From NCBI GenBank assembly GCA_050943575.1, contig JBMNPL010000003.1:1-55151 (forward strand): 55,151 bases of DNA, given 5' to 3'. A model generated the notes under the pieces. That model was not told the DNA's origin. It did no database searches and worked only from the letters and a program-made list of their open reading frames with translations. The position numbers and the translations under genes were made by a program. Shown here piece after piece: positions 7,579 through 16,430 of the stretch; within the stretch, counting starts at the first letter, position 1; every line of letters starts with the position of its first letter. The DNA is from WRCA01 sp050943575 (GTDB taxonomy: Bacteria > Pseudomonadota > Alphaproteobacteria > Rs-D84).

Positions 7579-9633
7579 ATGAATCCAGAAGATATGAAAG
7601 AAACACCCGAAGGGGCAATAAAAAAATATACGACTGATTTTACCGAATTGGCTGCCAATGGTAAACTAGATCCTGTTATTGGTCGTGACGAAGAAATTCG
7701 TCGTGCGATTCAGGTTTTATCTCGTCGCACGAAAAACAATCCTGTGTTAATTGGAAATGCGGGTGTTGGCAAAACTGCAATTGTTGAAGGATTGGCGAAT
7801 AGAATTATCGCAGGTGATGTACCAGAAAATTTATTGAATAAAAAATTATTATCTTTGGATATGGGTGCATTAATGGCGGGGGCTTCATTTCGTGGTCAAT
7901 TTGAAGACAGATTAAAAGCAGTTTTAAAAGCTGTCAAAGATTCTAATGGTGGAATTATATTATTTATTGATGAATTACATACAATGGTTGGTGCTGGTAA
8001 AGGTGAAGGCAGTATGGATGCTGGAAACTTGATGAAACCAATGTTGGCACGCGGAGAATTACATGCAATGGGTGCAACTACTTTGGATGAATACAGACAA
8101 TATATTGAAAAAGACCCTGCCCTGGCGCGTCGTTTTCAACCAGTATTTGTTGATGAACCATCTGTGGATGATACAATTTCTATTTTACGCGGATTAAAAG
8201 AAAAATATGAAGCTCATCATGGTGTTCGTATTTCCGACACGGCTATTGTTTCTGCTGTTCGTTTATCTGAACGTTATATCACAGACAGATTTTTACCAGA
8301 TAAAGCGATTGATTTAATGGACGAAGCAGCCGCACGTGTTCGTATAGAAGTTTCTAGCAAACCAGAAAAATTAGATGAGGTTGATCGTCGTTTAATGCAA
8401 TTAAAAATTGAGCAACAAGCATTAAAAAAAGAAAAAGATCCTGATAGCAAAAAACGTTTAATTGATTTGGAAAAATTAATCGCGGATGTAAGTGCAGAAT
8501 CAGAAACATTAACAAATGAATGGCAAGCCGAGCAGAAAAAAATGCGTGGTTTATCAGATGCGATGGCTGCACTGGATGCCGCCAAGGCCGAAGTTGCATC
8601 CGCAACACGTGCTGGTGATTTTGAAAAAGCATCTACTTTACAATATGGAAAAATTCCAGAATTAGAAAAACAAATTGAATCTGCACGTGTTGAAAAAGAA
8701 TATAAAACTGTTTTGCCAGAACATATTGCCGCAGTGGTTAGCCGTTGGACAGGTGTTCCTGCAGAAAAATTAACTGGGGATGAACAATCAAAATTATTAA
8801 ATTTAGAACAAGATTTGCAAAAACGGGTGGTTGGACAAGACAATGCAATTAATGCAGTTGCACGTGCAATTCGTCGTTCACGTGCGGGACTTTCAGACCC
8901 ACATCGTCCATCTGGTAGTTTTATGTTTTTAGGACCAACAGGTGTTGGAAAAACTGAATTGGTGAAAGCATTGGCCGAACAATTATTTAATGATGAAACT
9001 GCAATGACCAGAATTGATATGAGTGAATATATGGAACCACACAGCGTTTCACGTTTGATTGGCAGTCCCCCTGGATATGTGGGGTATGAACAAGGTGGCG
9101 CATTAACAGAATCAATTCGTCGTCGTCCATATCAAGTAATTTTATTTGATGAAATTGAAAAAGCTCATCCAGATGTATTTAACATATTTTTACAAATATT
9201 GGATGATGGGCGATTAACAGATGGTCAGGGGCGCGTTGTAAATTTTACAAATACAATAATTATTATGACTAGTAATCTAAGGGATGAAGCATCTGTAAAA
9301 AAACATTTTCGCCCAGAATTTATAAATCGCATAGATGAAATAATTTGGTTTAATCCACTTGGTAAAAATGTTATGCCAGAGATTGTCAAAATCCAACTTC
9401 GTAATTTAGAAAAACGTTTAATACAACGCAGAATAACATTAAATGTTTCAGATAAAGCGATTTCTTGGCTGGGGGAACATGGATACGATCCAAATTATGG
9501 TGCACGTCCATTAAAACGTTTAATTATGTCAACACTAGAAGATCCGATAGCAGATAAAATATTATCTGGTAAAATTAAAGATGGTGATACAGTAAACGTT
9601 GATGTACAAGGTAAAAAACTTATAATATCATAA
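7579..9633 (+). CDS. clpB: ClpB disaggregase lacking the N-terminal domain
   Basis: AAA+ unfoldase that works with DnaK/GrpE to pull proteins from aggregates. Two ATPase domains are complete: NBD1 with Walker A GNAGVGKT (59-66) and Walker B ILFIDE (near 127), NBD2 with GPTGVGKT (452-459) and VILFDEIEKAHPD. The middle coiled coil (about 265-385) is present, which separates ClpB from ClpA or ClpC. The usual 150-residue N-domain is absent: the AAAAAGG ribosome binding site lies just before this ATG and nothing upstream encodes it. Total 684 residues against about 860. A loop after the MTSN sensor motif is also about 20 residues shorter than in the E. coli protein. Confidence 0.93.
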   Translation: MNPEDMKETPEGAIKKYTTDFTELAANGKLDPVIGRDEEIRRAIQVLSRRTKNNPVLIGNAGVGKTAIVEGLANRIIAGDVPENLLNKKLLSLDMGALMAGASFRGQFEDRLKAVLKAVKDSNGGIILFIDELHTMVGAGKGEGSMDAGNLMKPMLARGELHAMGATTLDEYRQYIEKDPALARRFQPVFVDEPSVDDTISILRGLKEKYEAHHGVRISDTAIVSAVRLSERYITDRFLPDKAIDLMDEAAARVRIEVSSKPEKLDEVDRRLMQLKIEQQALKKEKDPDSKKRLIDLEKLIADVSAESETLTNEWQAEQKKMRGLSDAMAALDAAKAEVASATRAGDFEKASTLQYGKIPELEKQIESARVEKEYKTVLPEHIAAVVSRWTGVPAEKLTGDEQSKLLNLEQDLQKRVVGQDNAINAVARAIRRSRAGLSDPHRPSGSFMFLGPTGVGKTELVKALAEQLFNDETAMTRIDMSEYMEPHSVSRLIGSPPGYVGYEQGGALTESIRRRPYQVILFDEIEKAHPDVFNIFLQILDDGRLTDGQGRVVNFTNTIIIMTSNLRDEASVKKHFRPEFINRIDEIIWFNPLGKNVMPEIVKIQLRNLEKRLIQRRITLNVSDKAISWLGEHGYDPNYGARPLKRLIMSTLEDPIADKILSGKIKDGDTVNVDVQGKKLIIS

Positions 9634-9634
9634 T

Positions 9635-9668
9635 AAAAAAAATCCCGCAAGTATGCGGGTTTTTTATT
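9635..9668. terminator. Bidirectional terminator between clpB and 9664-10026
   Basis: CCCGCA/TGCGGG stem (9644-9649 and 9654-9659) flanked by an A-run on the left and a T-run on the right; it serves two convergent genes. Confidence 0.85.
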
Positions 9669-10026
9669 TTGGTGCCAATGTAAATCTGGCATTTAATGGA
9701 TCAGTTGATACTATTTCTATTCGTAAAATATTTCCATCACGGGTAAAGATTTGCATTTTGCGTTCATCTGTTATATTTTTCCATCCCAATTCATCCAAAG
9801 CATCACGATAAAAACGTTGAAATTGACGTCTGGAAATTTCATCACTGGCAACTGTTGTTTGTGCGATTTTTCCATCTGGCTGAGAATACACAAACCCATC
9901 ATCTTCAATTATATAAGTTTTTTCCATTTTTGGAATATCTTCAAAATTGGGCAACCATTCATCAGCATTTGCCACACCTATACATAAAGCAAAAATCAAA
10001 GAACTAAAAGCAATTATTTTCTTCAT
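9664..10026 (-). CDS. Small exported protein of unknown function
   Basis: 120 residues with a clear signal peptide (MKKIIAFSSLIFALCIGVANA). The mature part (about 99 residues) has no cysteines and alternates acidic and aromatic positions (YRDALDELGW, DPLNARFTLAPK). No family is recognised. It is monocistronic: convergent with clpB through a shared terminator and divergent from the next gene. Confidence 0.6.
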   Translation of the reverse strand: MKKIIAFSSLIFALCIGVANADEWLPNFEDIPKMEKTYIIEDDGFVYSQPDGKIAQTTVASDEISRRQFQRFYRDALDELGWKNITDERKMQIFTRDGNILRIEIVSTDPLNARFTLAPK

Positions 10027-10090
10027 TATTTATATAATATCATAAATAAAAAACACGTGCAATCGTATTTATAAAATGATATAATAAAAT

Positions 10091-11872
10091 ATGAAAAATA
10101 TAGAGATGAGAATGAGAACATTAATTAATATTGCTATAATTTCGACTGTTTTTTTAGGGACAAATGTTTTTGCGGCAAATATTTCACCAAATAACCGCGC
10201 ACGTCCAGGTTCTGTTAAAGGTTTTATAATTACCAATCAAACACAACAAGTCAAAACCATTACTGAACAAGGTCCTTATACAACACCAGGGTTAGATATC
10301 CATAATTGTCCAGGGTGCAGACCTGCACCACATATTACTGGGATCCCAAATTCTGAATGTGGTGAAATATTACCAACATTGGGTGTTGATATATGTATTG
10401 CACGTAAAGCATGTTCAGGTATTCAAATTAATGGACATAGTGGTATTTTTGACGAAACAACAACAACATGTAAAATTCCTGTTTGTGCATATAATTGGTC
10501 TGGGATAATAAAAAAAGATACAGAAGACGTCTGCACTTATGTTGATATGAATAAAGTTATTACTTGTAATGCTGATTTATTTGAACAAATAGATTCCATG
10601 CGCAGAACCAGTCAATGGGTTGTTCCTTTGGCAGTTGCAGGTGGTGCTGGCATAGGTACAGGTGTTGGTGCACTTATTGATAACAAACAAAATAAAAAAG
10701 CGGAAAATTTAGCATTAATTGCTGATGAAGTCGGGGCCAAATTTGATAAAACTATTACATTTGCTGGAAAAAATTATAAACTTCCCGAAGATGCTGATGA
10801 ATTAAAAGTTGCTATAAAAGCTAATCATGATTTAAAAGCAAAAATAAATAAAGTAAATACTTTGATTGATGAATGCACTAAAAATATGTTTGTAGAATTA
10901 ACATCTAATACAGTAAACGGCAAACCTAAATGGGGTCGTATAAAATTAACCAATGGTTCAGATTGTGCATCTAGTGATCATGATGTTAATAAAGTTAAGT
11001 ATTGTCAATTTCAAAATCCTCATAGTGGCACCAATAGTAAAGCTGATTGTGCAAAAAATTTATATAAAGAAACACCTTTTAATGACGACTATCTTAAAAG
11101 TGTAAATAGCACAAATCCGATAAGTAGCTATTTTAACTCTTGGGGAAATTGGGGACGTGACGCAACATGTTATTTTCGTGATAGTTTAGGTTCTGGCGAA
11201 GCTAATGTTCATGCAACAATTCAATCTGATTTAGCAACTATAGAATTTTTGAAAAATTATATACAAACTTTTTCAAATGATCCTGATAGACAAATTTTGG
11301 TTAATTTGCTAAAAAAATTTAAATTTGAATCTAATTTTTCAACTTCTGGTGCAAGTAATGTGAATAAAGATATTTTAAATTGGGTTATTGTTAAAAGTGA
11401 AGACAATACAAAATTTAATATTATCTCTGGTGGAAGTTGTAATACTAGAGAACTAGATAATATTTTAAATATTAATAACACAAACTCTATGTCAAGTGGT
11501 GCATCAAGTAATATTTTATTCGAAGCATTTGGTGCATTAAGTGTGTTAAAAAGCATCGGGGTTTCTTTAAGTGATGATTTAAATACATTATTAAACACTT
11601 TAATATTAAGCGATGAAATTTTAGAAATTAAAGGTTTGGGAGATAGTATCAGAAGTGAACTTGGAGCAGATCGCCCATTCTTTAAAACAGCCAAGGGACG
11701 TGGGTTATTAATCGGTTCTGGTGTCGGTGCAGTTGCAGGACTGGGATACTGGTTCGCCGAAGGTGCAGGAACTTTCTGTGATGTAGGCGGATTAGAACAA
11801 GTAAAATTGAAAAAAAGTTATTCTATACCATCATTCCGCGATTACTTAATAAATAAAGGGTTTATAAAATAG
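10091..11872 (+). CDS. Exported protein with two Gly-rich membrane-like segments
   Basis: Up to 593 residues. The start is uncertain: ATGs at 10091, 10106 and 10112 are in frame, a TATAAT at 10080-10085 would give a leaderless start at the first, and a weak AGAG favours the last. All give a signal peptide (LINIAIISTVFLGTNVFA). The mature protein has cysteines around residues 70-160, a glycine-zipper-like hydrophobic stretch (PLAVAGGAGIGTGVGALID, near 180) and another near the C-terminus (GLLIGSGVGAVAGLGYWFAEGAG). The arrangement recurs in other exported proteins of this window. Function unknown. Confidence 0.55.
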   Translation: MKNIEMRMRTLINIAIISTVFLGTNVFAANISPNNRARPGSVKGFIITNQTQQVKTITEQGPYTTPGLDIHNCPGCRPAPHITGIPNSECGEILPTLGVDICIARKACSGIQINGHSGIFDETTTTCKIPVCAYNWSGIIKKDTEDVCTYVDMNKVITCNADLFEQIDSMRRTSQWVVPLAVAGGAGIGTGVGALIDNKQNKKAENLALIADEVGAKFDKTITFAGKNYKLPEDADELKVAIKANHDLKAKINKVNTLIDECTKNMFVELTSNTVNGKPKWGRIKLTNGSDCASSDHDVNKVKYCQFQNPHSGTNSKADCAKNLYKETPFNDDYLKSVNSTNPISSYFNSWGNWGRDATCYFRDSLGSGEANVHATIQSDLATIEFLKNYIQTFSNDPDRQILVNLLKKFKFESNFSTSGASNVNKDILNWVIVKSEDNTKFNIISGGSCNTRELDNILNINNTNSMSSGASSNILFEAFGALSVLKSIGVSLSDDLNTLLNTLILSDEILEIKGLGDSIRSELGADRPFFKTAKGRGLLIGSGVGAVAGLGYWFAEGAGTFCDVGGLEQVKLKKSYSIPSFRDYLINKGFIK

Positions 11873-12042
11873 TGGTTAGTGTAGTTCATAAAATAATATC
11901 TCTTTCTTTACAAATATAAATCCGTGCACTCCTGCGTAGGCAGGAGCGAGTCTTTTAACCTTTTAATTTCTTGATTTATGATATATTCGTAATTAGATAT
12001 GGATATTCTATCCCCCCTAACCACAAACACTAACACTGGCCA
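11873..12042. repeat. Composite intergenic repeat, copy 1
   Basis: Gap between two convergent genes. It holds a palindrome CTCCTGC-GTAG-GCAGGAG (11929-11946), a following block of about 55 bases (AGTCTT..TAATTTCTTGATTT..ATATTCGTAATTAG) that reappears in inverted orientation at about 19468-19520, and a right arm CCACAAACACTAACACT.. that matches the arms of the other copies. Confidence 0.75.
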
Positions 12043-13848
12043 CTAACCAATAAGTTTCTGCCAGATTGTTTTTTTCTGAACTGGCTTTTGTATCGATTTG
12101 CGTTTTTTACGACGCGGTGCATTTTGAGTTGTTTTTCTAGCCTCGATATGTTCAGCATTTTTCTTTTTTACATCTGTACTGGGGGCATGAATATTTAATA
12201 CTTCATCAGTTTTAACAATTTCCGGTTGAACACGTTGTATTGAATATTGATCTATATTCATCAAACTATCATCGCCAATTATAACAATTTCAGTATTAAA
12301 TTCTTGCTCCATCGCGGACAATTCAGATTTTTTCGCATTTAATAAATAAATTGCAACATCAGTTGGAACATTTATTATTATTTTTTGCGCTGATTTTGCT
12401 AATAATTTCTCTTGTAAATGTCTGAATAAAATAATCGCCGCAGTTTGAATACTGGGAACAACCCCTGCCCCCATACAATGTGGACATTGCACATAACTAC
12501 TTTCTATAAAACTACTGCGTAAACGTTGACGCGATAACATTAAAACTCCAAAATTATTTATCCTAGAAATTTGTATTCGGGCGCGATCTTTTTTCATAAC
12601 TTCCCGCATTTTCATTTCTAATTTACGATTATGACGCTCTTCTTCCATATCAATAAAGTCAATCGCTATAATCCCTGCTAAATCACGTAAACGTAATTGT
12701 AACGCGATTTCTTCAGCGGCTTCCATATTTGTATTTAATGCGGTTGCTTCTATATCTTTTTCTTTAATAGCACGTGATGAATTAACATCAATTGTAACCA
12801 TTGCTTCTGTGGAGTTTATTACAAGGCTACCGCCAGATTTTAATTGCACATATGGTCCGTGTAATCCTTCAAGTTGTTGTTCTACACCAGCCTTTACAAA
12901 TAAAGGAACAGCTTTATCTTTGTATTCAGTAATCTGTCCTTTGGGTATACGACGACCATGCATTTGCTTGTAATAACTTATCGCGGCATCGTATGCTTCA
13001 TCACCCTGCACTACTAGCGTATCTTCGGCATCACTAATAAAATCACGAACGACGCGACGCAATAATGAATCTTCAGTATGAATAGCCGCAGGTGCCACAG
13101 ATTCCAAAGTTGTTGTTCTGATTTCATTCCATAATTTAACTAAATAATCATAATCTTTGACAATTTCTTCACCTGTTGCCCCGAATGCAGCAGTACGTAA
13201 AACAACAGTCATACCACGTGGAATTTTCAAACTATGTAAAATCTCACGCAAACGTGCACGTTCGGGTCTATCGCCAATTTTTTTAGAAATACCATAAGAA
13301 TTACGTTTTCTGCTATTTGGCATCAAAACTGCAAAACGACCCGCTAATGACAAATATGTTGTCATTGCCGCACCTTTTTGCCCACGTTCTTCTTTGACCC
13401 CTTGGATTAATAAAATCTGTTTAGGTTTAATTACATCTTGAATTTTAAATTCTTGTGCGCGTTTTTGAAATTCTTTATTATCTTCACCCGCATCGTTATC
13501 ATCATATTCTATAACTTCAGCATCTTCATTTGGATCATCGTCATAATCAACAACAGGTACATGATCCATTTCCATCAGCTTTTTTTTCTGTTCCGCTGAA
13601 ACTTGATAATAATCTGGATGAATTTCAGAAAATGGTAAGAATCCGTTTTTACCCGTCCCGTAATCAACAAAAGCAGCCTGTAATGAAGGTTCAACCCTGA
13701 TTACTTTTGCTAGGTAAATATTGCCTTTAATCTGTGGTTTAGTTGTTGTTTCTACATCAAACTCGGAAACACGATTGTTTGTCGAATCTACAACCACAAC
13801 CCTTGTTTCTTCCGGGTGGGCTGCATCCACGTATATTTTTTTGCTCAT
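12043..13848 (-). CDS. rne: Ribonuclease E/G family endoribonuclease
   Basis: Endonuclease for mRNA decay and rRNA/tRNA processing. The N-terminus contains the S1 RNA-binding domain (IKGNIYLAKVIRVEPSLQAAFVDYG..GFLP), interrupted by an acidic insert (residues about 80-125) as in RNase E. Catalytic aspartates lie in VTIDVNS (near 352) and IIAIDFIDM (near 395), and the zinc-link CPHCMGAG lies near 455. At 601 residues it lacks the long scaffold of enterobacterial RNase E; only a short Lys/Arg-rich tail remains, so degradosome assembly is probably reduced. AAAGGA ribosome binding site upstream. Confidence 0.92.
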   Translation of the reverse strand: MSKKIYVDAAHPEETRVVVVDSTNNRVSEFDVETTTKPQIKGNIYLAKVIRVEPSLQAAFVDYGTGKNGFLPFSEIHPDYYQVSAEQKKKLMEMDHVPVVDYDDDPNEDAEVIEYDDNDAGEDNKEFQKRAQEFKIQDVIKPKQILLIQGVKEERGQKGAAMTTYLSLAGRFAVLMPNSRKRNSYGISKKIGDRPERARLREILHSLKIPRGMTVVLRTAAFGATGEEIVKDYDYLVKLWNEIRTTTLESVAPAAIHTEDSLLRRVVRDFISDAEDTLVVQGDEAYDAAISYYKQMHGRRIPKGQITEYKDKAVPLFVKAGVEQQLEGLHGPYVQLKSGGSLVINSTEAMVTIDVNSSRAIKEKDIEATALNTNMEAAEEIALQLRLRDLAGIIAIDFIDMEEERHNRKLEMKMREVMKKDRARIQISRINNFGVLMLSRQRLRSSFIESSYVQCPHCMGAGVVPSIQTAAIILFRHLQEKLLAKSAQKIIINVPTDVAIYLLNAKKSELSAMEQEFNTEIVIIGDDSLMNIDQYSIQRVQPEIVKTDEVLNIHAPSTDVKKKNAEHIEARKTTQNAPRRKKRKSIQKPVQKKTIWQKLIG

Positions 13849-14056
13849 TTATAAATCCTTTTGTATTTGTGGCAAACATAAATATGGTTTCAATCTGTCC
13901 CCATGAGCCTGTGGCCATTCCAGAGGAACGCATAAATAAAATAACACAAAATGCGACACAAATTGAAAAAATTAGAGATAAAAATAACATCCCAATTCAC
14001 CCATTTTTAAGTTGCAATATTGATGGTATCATGGAAAATTATAACAGACAAGTAAT
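13849..14056. other. Leader region of rne, unexplained GC-richer block
   Basis: 208 bases between rne and the next minus-strand gene. On the minus strand it would form the rne leader; a richer segment around 13885-13930 (minus strand GGAATGGCCACAGGCTC..GGGGACAG) stands out against AT-rich surroundings. Open frames exist on both strands but are complementary to each other, and neither has a ribosome binding site or a recognised family. Possibly a structured autoregulatory rne leader. Confidence 0.3.
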
Positions 14057-15079
14057 TTATTTTTTTCGCAGTTTTTTCGGTATTTTTGGACGTGGTAATT
14101 TATGAACAAATGCGGATGCTTCGGCTGCCCATTTTTTCATTTTAACACGCAACCAGTTTTCATAAATAAAGAACAGACCGCCTGCCCCAATTAATGGTAA
14201 AACATTATAAATTATGCGATATGCTAATAATACGCCAAAAACAGTAGCACGATCAATATCGCTGGGTAATGCTAATAAAAATATACTTTCAAAAACTCCA
14301 ATTCCTGCGGGAACTTGACTAAATACCCCCGCAACCTGAGAAATTACAAAAACACCTATGAAGAAAGTAATTGGAATTTTTACAAATGGTATTAAACAAA
14401 AATACAGAACCATTCCCGCTAAAACTGTATCTAACATCCCGATTAACATTTGATAAAATGCTTCTTTTGTTTTAGGAATTTGAAAATGTATTTCACCTAT
14501 TTTTACTACTTTATTTCTAAAAAATATAGTCATTGCAAAATATAAAATTACAGATACAAGACAAAAAATAAATAACCCATTTAGACCAATGCTAACACCA
14601 ACAGAATCTGCAAATAAATCTCGTGGAACTAAAAAATATCCCAGAATAACAATCGCAGAGCAGCCTAAAAAGTAAGTAAATCCATTAAAAGTCAGCATTT
14701 TTACTATATCGCCTGCATTAATGCGCCAACGCGTATAAAGTCTGTATCTGATTGCACCACCAGAAACAACAGCATGTCCAGCATTATTTGATATAGCAAA
14801 TCCCAACATGCCAGCCAGCATCCATTTCCACCAACTGACCATTTTTCCAACATAACGCAATGCCAGATAGTCATAAAAACTAAGAGCAACATACCCCAAC
14901 AAGCATGCAACAGATGCCCAAACTAGATTTATAAATGGAATTTGTAACAATGAGTTTATTATTTCAGATAATGAATAATTGCGTAATTGCCAATAAAGCA
15001 TCCCGACCGCAATAATAAAAAAGAAAATACCCGACCAAGAAATAATTTTTTTAATTAATCTTTTCGCTTTTGCTGACAA
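14057..15079 (-). CDS. Flippase-like membrane protein (UPF0104/YbhN family)
   Basis: 340-residue integral membrane protein with about eight hydrophobic segments. The order of motifs (FAISNNAGHAVVSGGAIRYRLYTRWRI near 110-120 and FSQVPAGIGVFESIFL near 255) is characteristic of the lysylphosphatidylglycerol synthase transmembrane/UPF0104 family, which move or modify lipid intermediates. No C-terminal synthase domain is attached. The start is a TTG, selected because AAGGAT lies 7 bases before it and no closer ATG fits. The exact lipid substrate is unknown. Confidence 0.75.
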   Translation of the reverse strand: MSAKAKRLIKKIISWSGIFFFIIAVGMLYWQLRNYSLSEIINSLLQIPFINLVWASVACLLGYVALSFYDYLALRYVGKMVSWWKWMLAGMLGFAISNNAGHAVVSGGAIRYRLYTRWRINAGDIVKMLTFNGFTYFLGCSAIVILGYFLVPRDLFADSVGVSIGLNGLFIFCLVSVILYFAMTIFFRNKVVKIGEIHFQIPKTKEAFYQMLIGMLDTVLAGMVLYFCLIPFVKIPITFFIGVFVISQVAGVFSQVPAGIGVFESIFLLALPSDIDRATVFGVLLAYRIIYNVLPLIGAGGLFFIYENWLRVKMKKWAAEASAFVHKLPRPKIPKKLRKK

Positions 15080-15139
15080 ATTTTATCCTTTTTATACGAC
15101 AGAACAAAATAATACCTTGTTTTATTACTCAGGTCAAGA

Positions 15140-15347
15140 AGTGTAAATTTGTGATTAGTGATAGTGTTTGTGGTTAATAATTATTTAAATTAATTAATGT
15201 TTAATAAACTCATTTCGTTTTTTATTTATTATTTTTGCAATTAATACATTTCCCCCTTGTGTCATTCCTGCGTAAGCAGAAATATAAGGACTTAACTTTT
15301 ATTCATAATGCAAAATCAATATACTAAATTAAAAACACAAACCGCTA
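15140..15347. repeat. Composite intergenic repeat, copy 2 (degenerate)
   Basis: Left arm TTAGTGATAGTGTTTGTGGTTAA near 15153-15176, a mutated palindrome ATTCCTGC-GTAA-GCAGAAAT (15264-15283) preceded by GTGTC, and a right arm AAAACACAAACC ending next to 15345. The interior is very AT-rich. It lies between the flippase-like gene and the 59-residue gene, both on the minus strand. Confidence 0.6.
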
Positions 15348-15348
15348 T

Positions 15349-15528
15349 TTATAGTCCATAATTACCACGTGGATGACCAAATCTATTAATATACTGGGAA
15401 TATCTTTCATCCTGTTTTTGTCTTTCTTTTTCTAAATCAGAAAATTGGGCTTTTCCAGCTTTGCGTTTTTTTAATTGTTCTAATTCTTGTTTTGCTTTTT
15501 CTATTCTTTTTTTATCTTTTTCTGCCAT
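15349..15528 (-). CDS. Small basic hypothetical protein, 59 residues
   Basis: Short gene with an excellent ribosome binding site (AAAGGAG, 6 bases before the ATG) and a promoter (TTGAAA, 17 bases, TAAAAT) upstream. The product starts MAEKDKKRIEKAKQELEQLK, is rich in Lys, Glu and Gln, probably forms one long helix, and ends RFGHPRGNYGL. Soluble and probably cytoplasmic; possible nucleic acid or ribosome association is speculation. Confidence 0.7.
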   Translation of the reverse strand: MAEKDKKRIEKAKQELEQLKKRKAGKAQFSDLEKERQKQDERYSQYINRFGHPRGNYGL

Positions 15529-15553
15529 TATTTACTCCTTTGATACACTTAGT

Positions 15554-15582
15554 ATTTTATATAAAAAAGGCATATTTTTCAA
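15554..15582 (-). promoter_or_regulatory. Promoter of the 59-residue gene
   Basis: Minus strand TTGAAA (15582-15577), 17-base spacer, TAAAAT (15559-15554). Divergent from the rph promoter. Confidence 0.6.
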
Positions 15583-15592
15583 TAAAATTATA

Positions 15593-15621
15593 TTTACAAT
15601 ACAATTTGACATATATATAAT
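15593..15621 (+). promoter_or_regulatory. Promoter of rph
   Basis: TTTACA (15593-15598), 17-base spacer, TATAAT (15616-15621), followed by an AAAAAGG ribosome binding site and the rph ATG at 15648. Confidence 0.65.
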
Positions 15622-15647
15622 AACAAAATAGTGAAAAAGGAATTTTA

Positions 15648-16361
15648 ATGAGACCAAGTTTAAGACAAAATAATCAAATTCGCCCTGTAACAATTGAAAC
15701 AAATATTAATAAATGGGCCGAAGGTTCATGTTTAATTAAAATTGGCGGAACTCATGTTATTTGCACCGCATCAATAGATTTTAATCAACCATTATGGAAA
15801 CGTCAGCAAAATAAAACAGGTGGTTGGATTACAGCAGAATATAATATGTTGCCACGCGCTGTTGAAACTCGTAAAGGACGCGAGCAAATATTGCGTGATC
15901 ATCGCAGTGCAGAAATTACTCGTTTAATTGGCCGTGCTTTTCGCAGTGTTTGCGATATGGAAAAATTAGGCAAACATACAATAACTATTGATTGCGATGT
16001 AATTCAAGCGGATGGAGGAACACGTTGCGCGGCAATTACTGGTGGCTTTATTGCATTATCTCAGGCTGTAAATTGGTTGTTAAATAAAGGGCGCATAAAT
16101 GAAAACCCTATTTCAGATTTTGTTGCTGCCATTAGTGCCGGTATTTATAATAATGAATTAGTTTTAGATTTAGATTTTGAAGAAGATTCCATAGCAGAAT
16201 TGGACGCAAATTTTGTTATAAGTGGTAATGGTAAATTTATAGAAATACAAGCGACCGGTGAAGAACATCCGTTTGATGCTGATAAAATGCCTGAATTGAT
16301 GAAATTAGCCGCCACAGGTTGTGCGAAATTAATTGAATTACAAAAACAAGTATTAGTATAA
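15648..16361 (+). CDS. rph: Ribonuclease PH
   Basis: Phosphorolytic 3'-5' exoribonuclease that trims tRNA precursors. The 237-residue length is normal. Seen: MRPSLRQNNQIRPVTIETN at the N-terminus, the GWITAEYNMLPRA core, the RKGREQILRDHRSAEITRLIGRAFR phosphate-binding region and CDVIQADGGTRCAAITGG. Stands alone between its own promoter and a repeat shared with the convergent groEL gene. In many alphaproteobacteria rph lies near hrcA/grpE; here it is beside groESL. Confidence 0.95.
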   Translation: MRPSLRQNNQIRPVTIETNINKWAEGSCLIKIGGTHVICTASIDFNQPLWKRQQNKTGGWITAEYNMLPRAVETRKGREQILRDHRSAEITRLIGRAFRSVCDMEKLGKHTITIDCDVIQADGGTRCAAITGGFIALSQAVNWLLNKGRINENPISDFVAAISAGIYNNELVLDLDFEEDSIAELDANFVISGNGKFIEIQATGEEHPFDADKMPELMKLAATGCAKLIELQKQVLV

Positions 16362-16430
16362 ATAGTTAGTGTTTGTGATTTGTAGAGATATTTTTTACAT
16401 ATCTAATTACCACAAACACCAAGCACTAAT
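16362..16430. repeat. Short intergenic repeat, copy 3 (arms only)
   Basis: A 67-base imperfect inverted repeat: left TAGTTAGTGTTTGTG.., right ..CCACAAACACCAAGCACTAA, centre AGATAT..ATATCT. It lacks the CCTGC palindrome and seems to be the minimal form of the element. It fills the whole gap between convergent rph and groEL and could act as a terminator-like hairpin. Confidence 0.65.

Noticed and set aside
11929..11946. CCTGC palindromes as Rho-independent terminators
   Set aside because: The stems are stable but none is followed by a T-run, and the same sequence recurs in several gaps with conserved flanks, as expected of a repeat family.
13743..14105. Plus-strand frame ending FRSFFGIFGRGNL and minus-strand frame beginning MLFLSLIFSICVAF
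   Set aside because: They are complementary to each other and run into rne or the flippase-like gene; no ribosome binding site or homology supports either.
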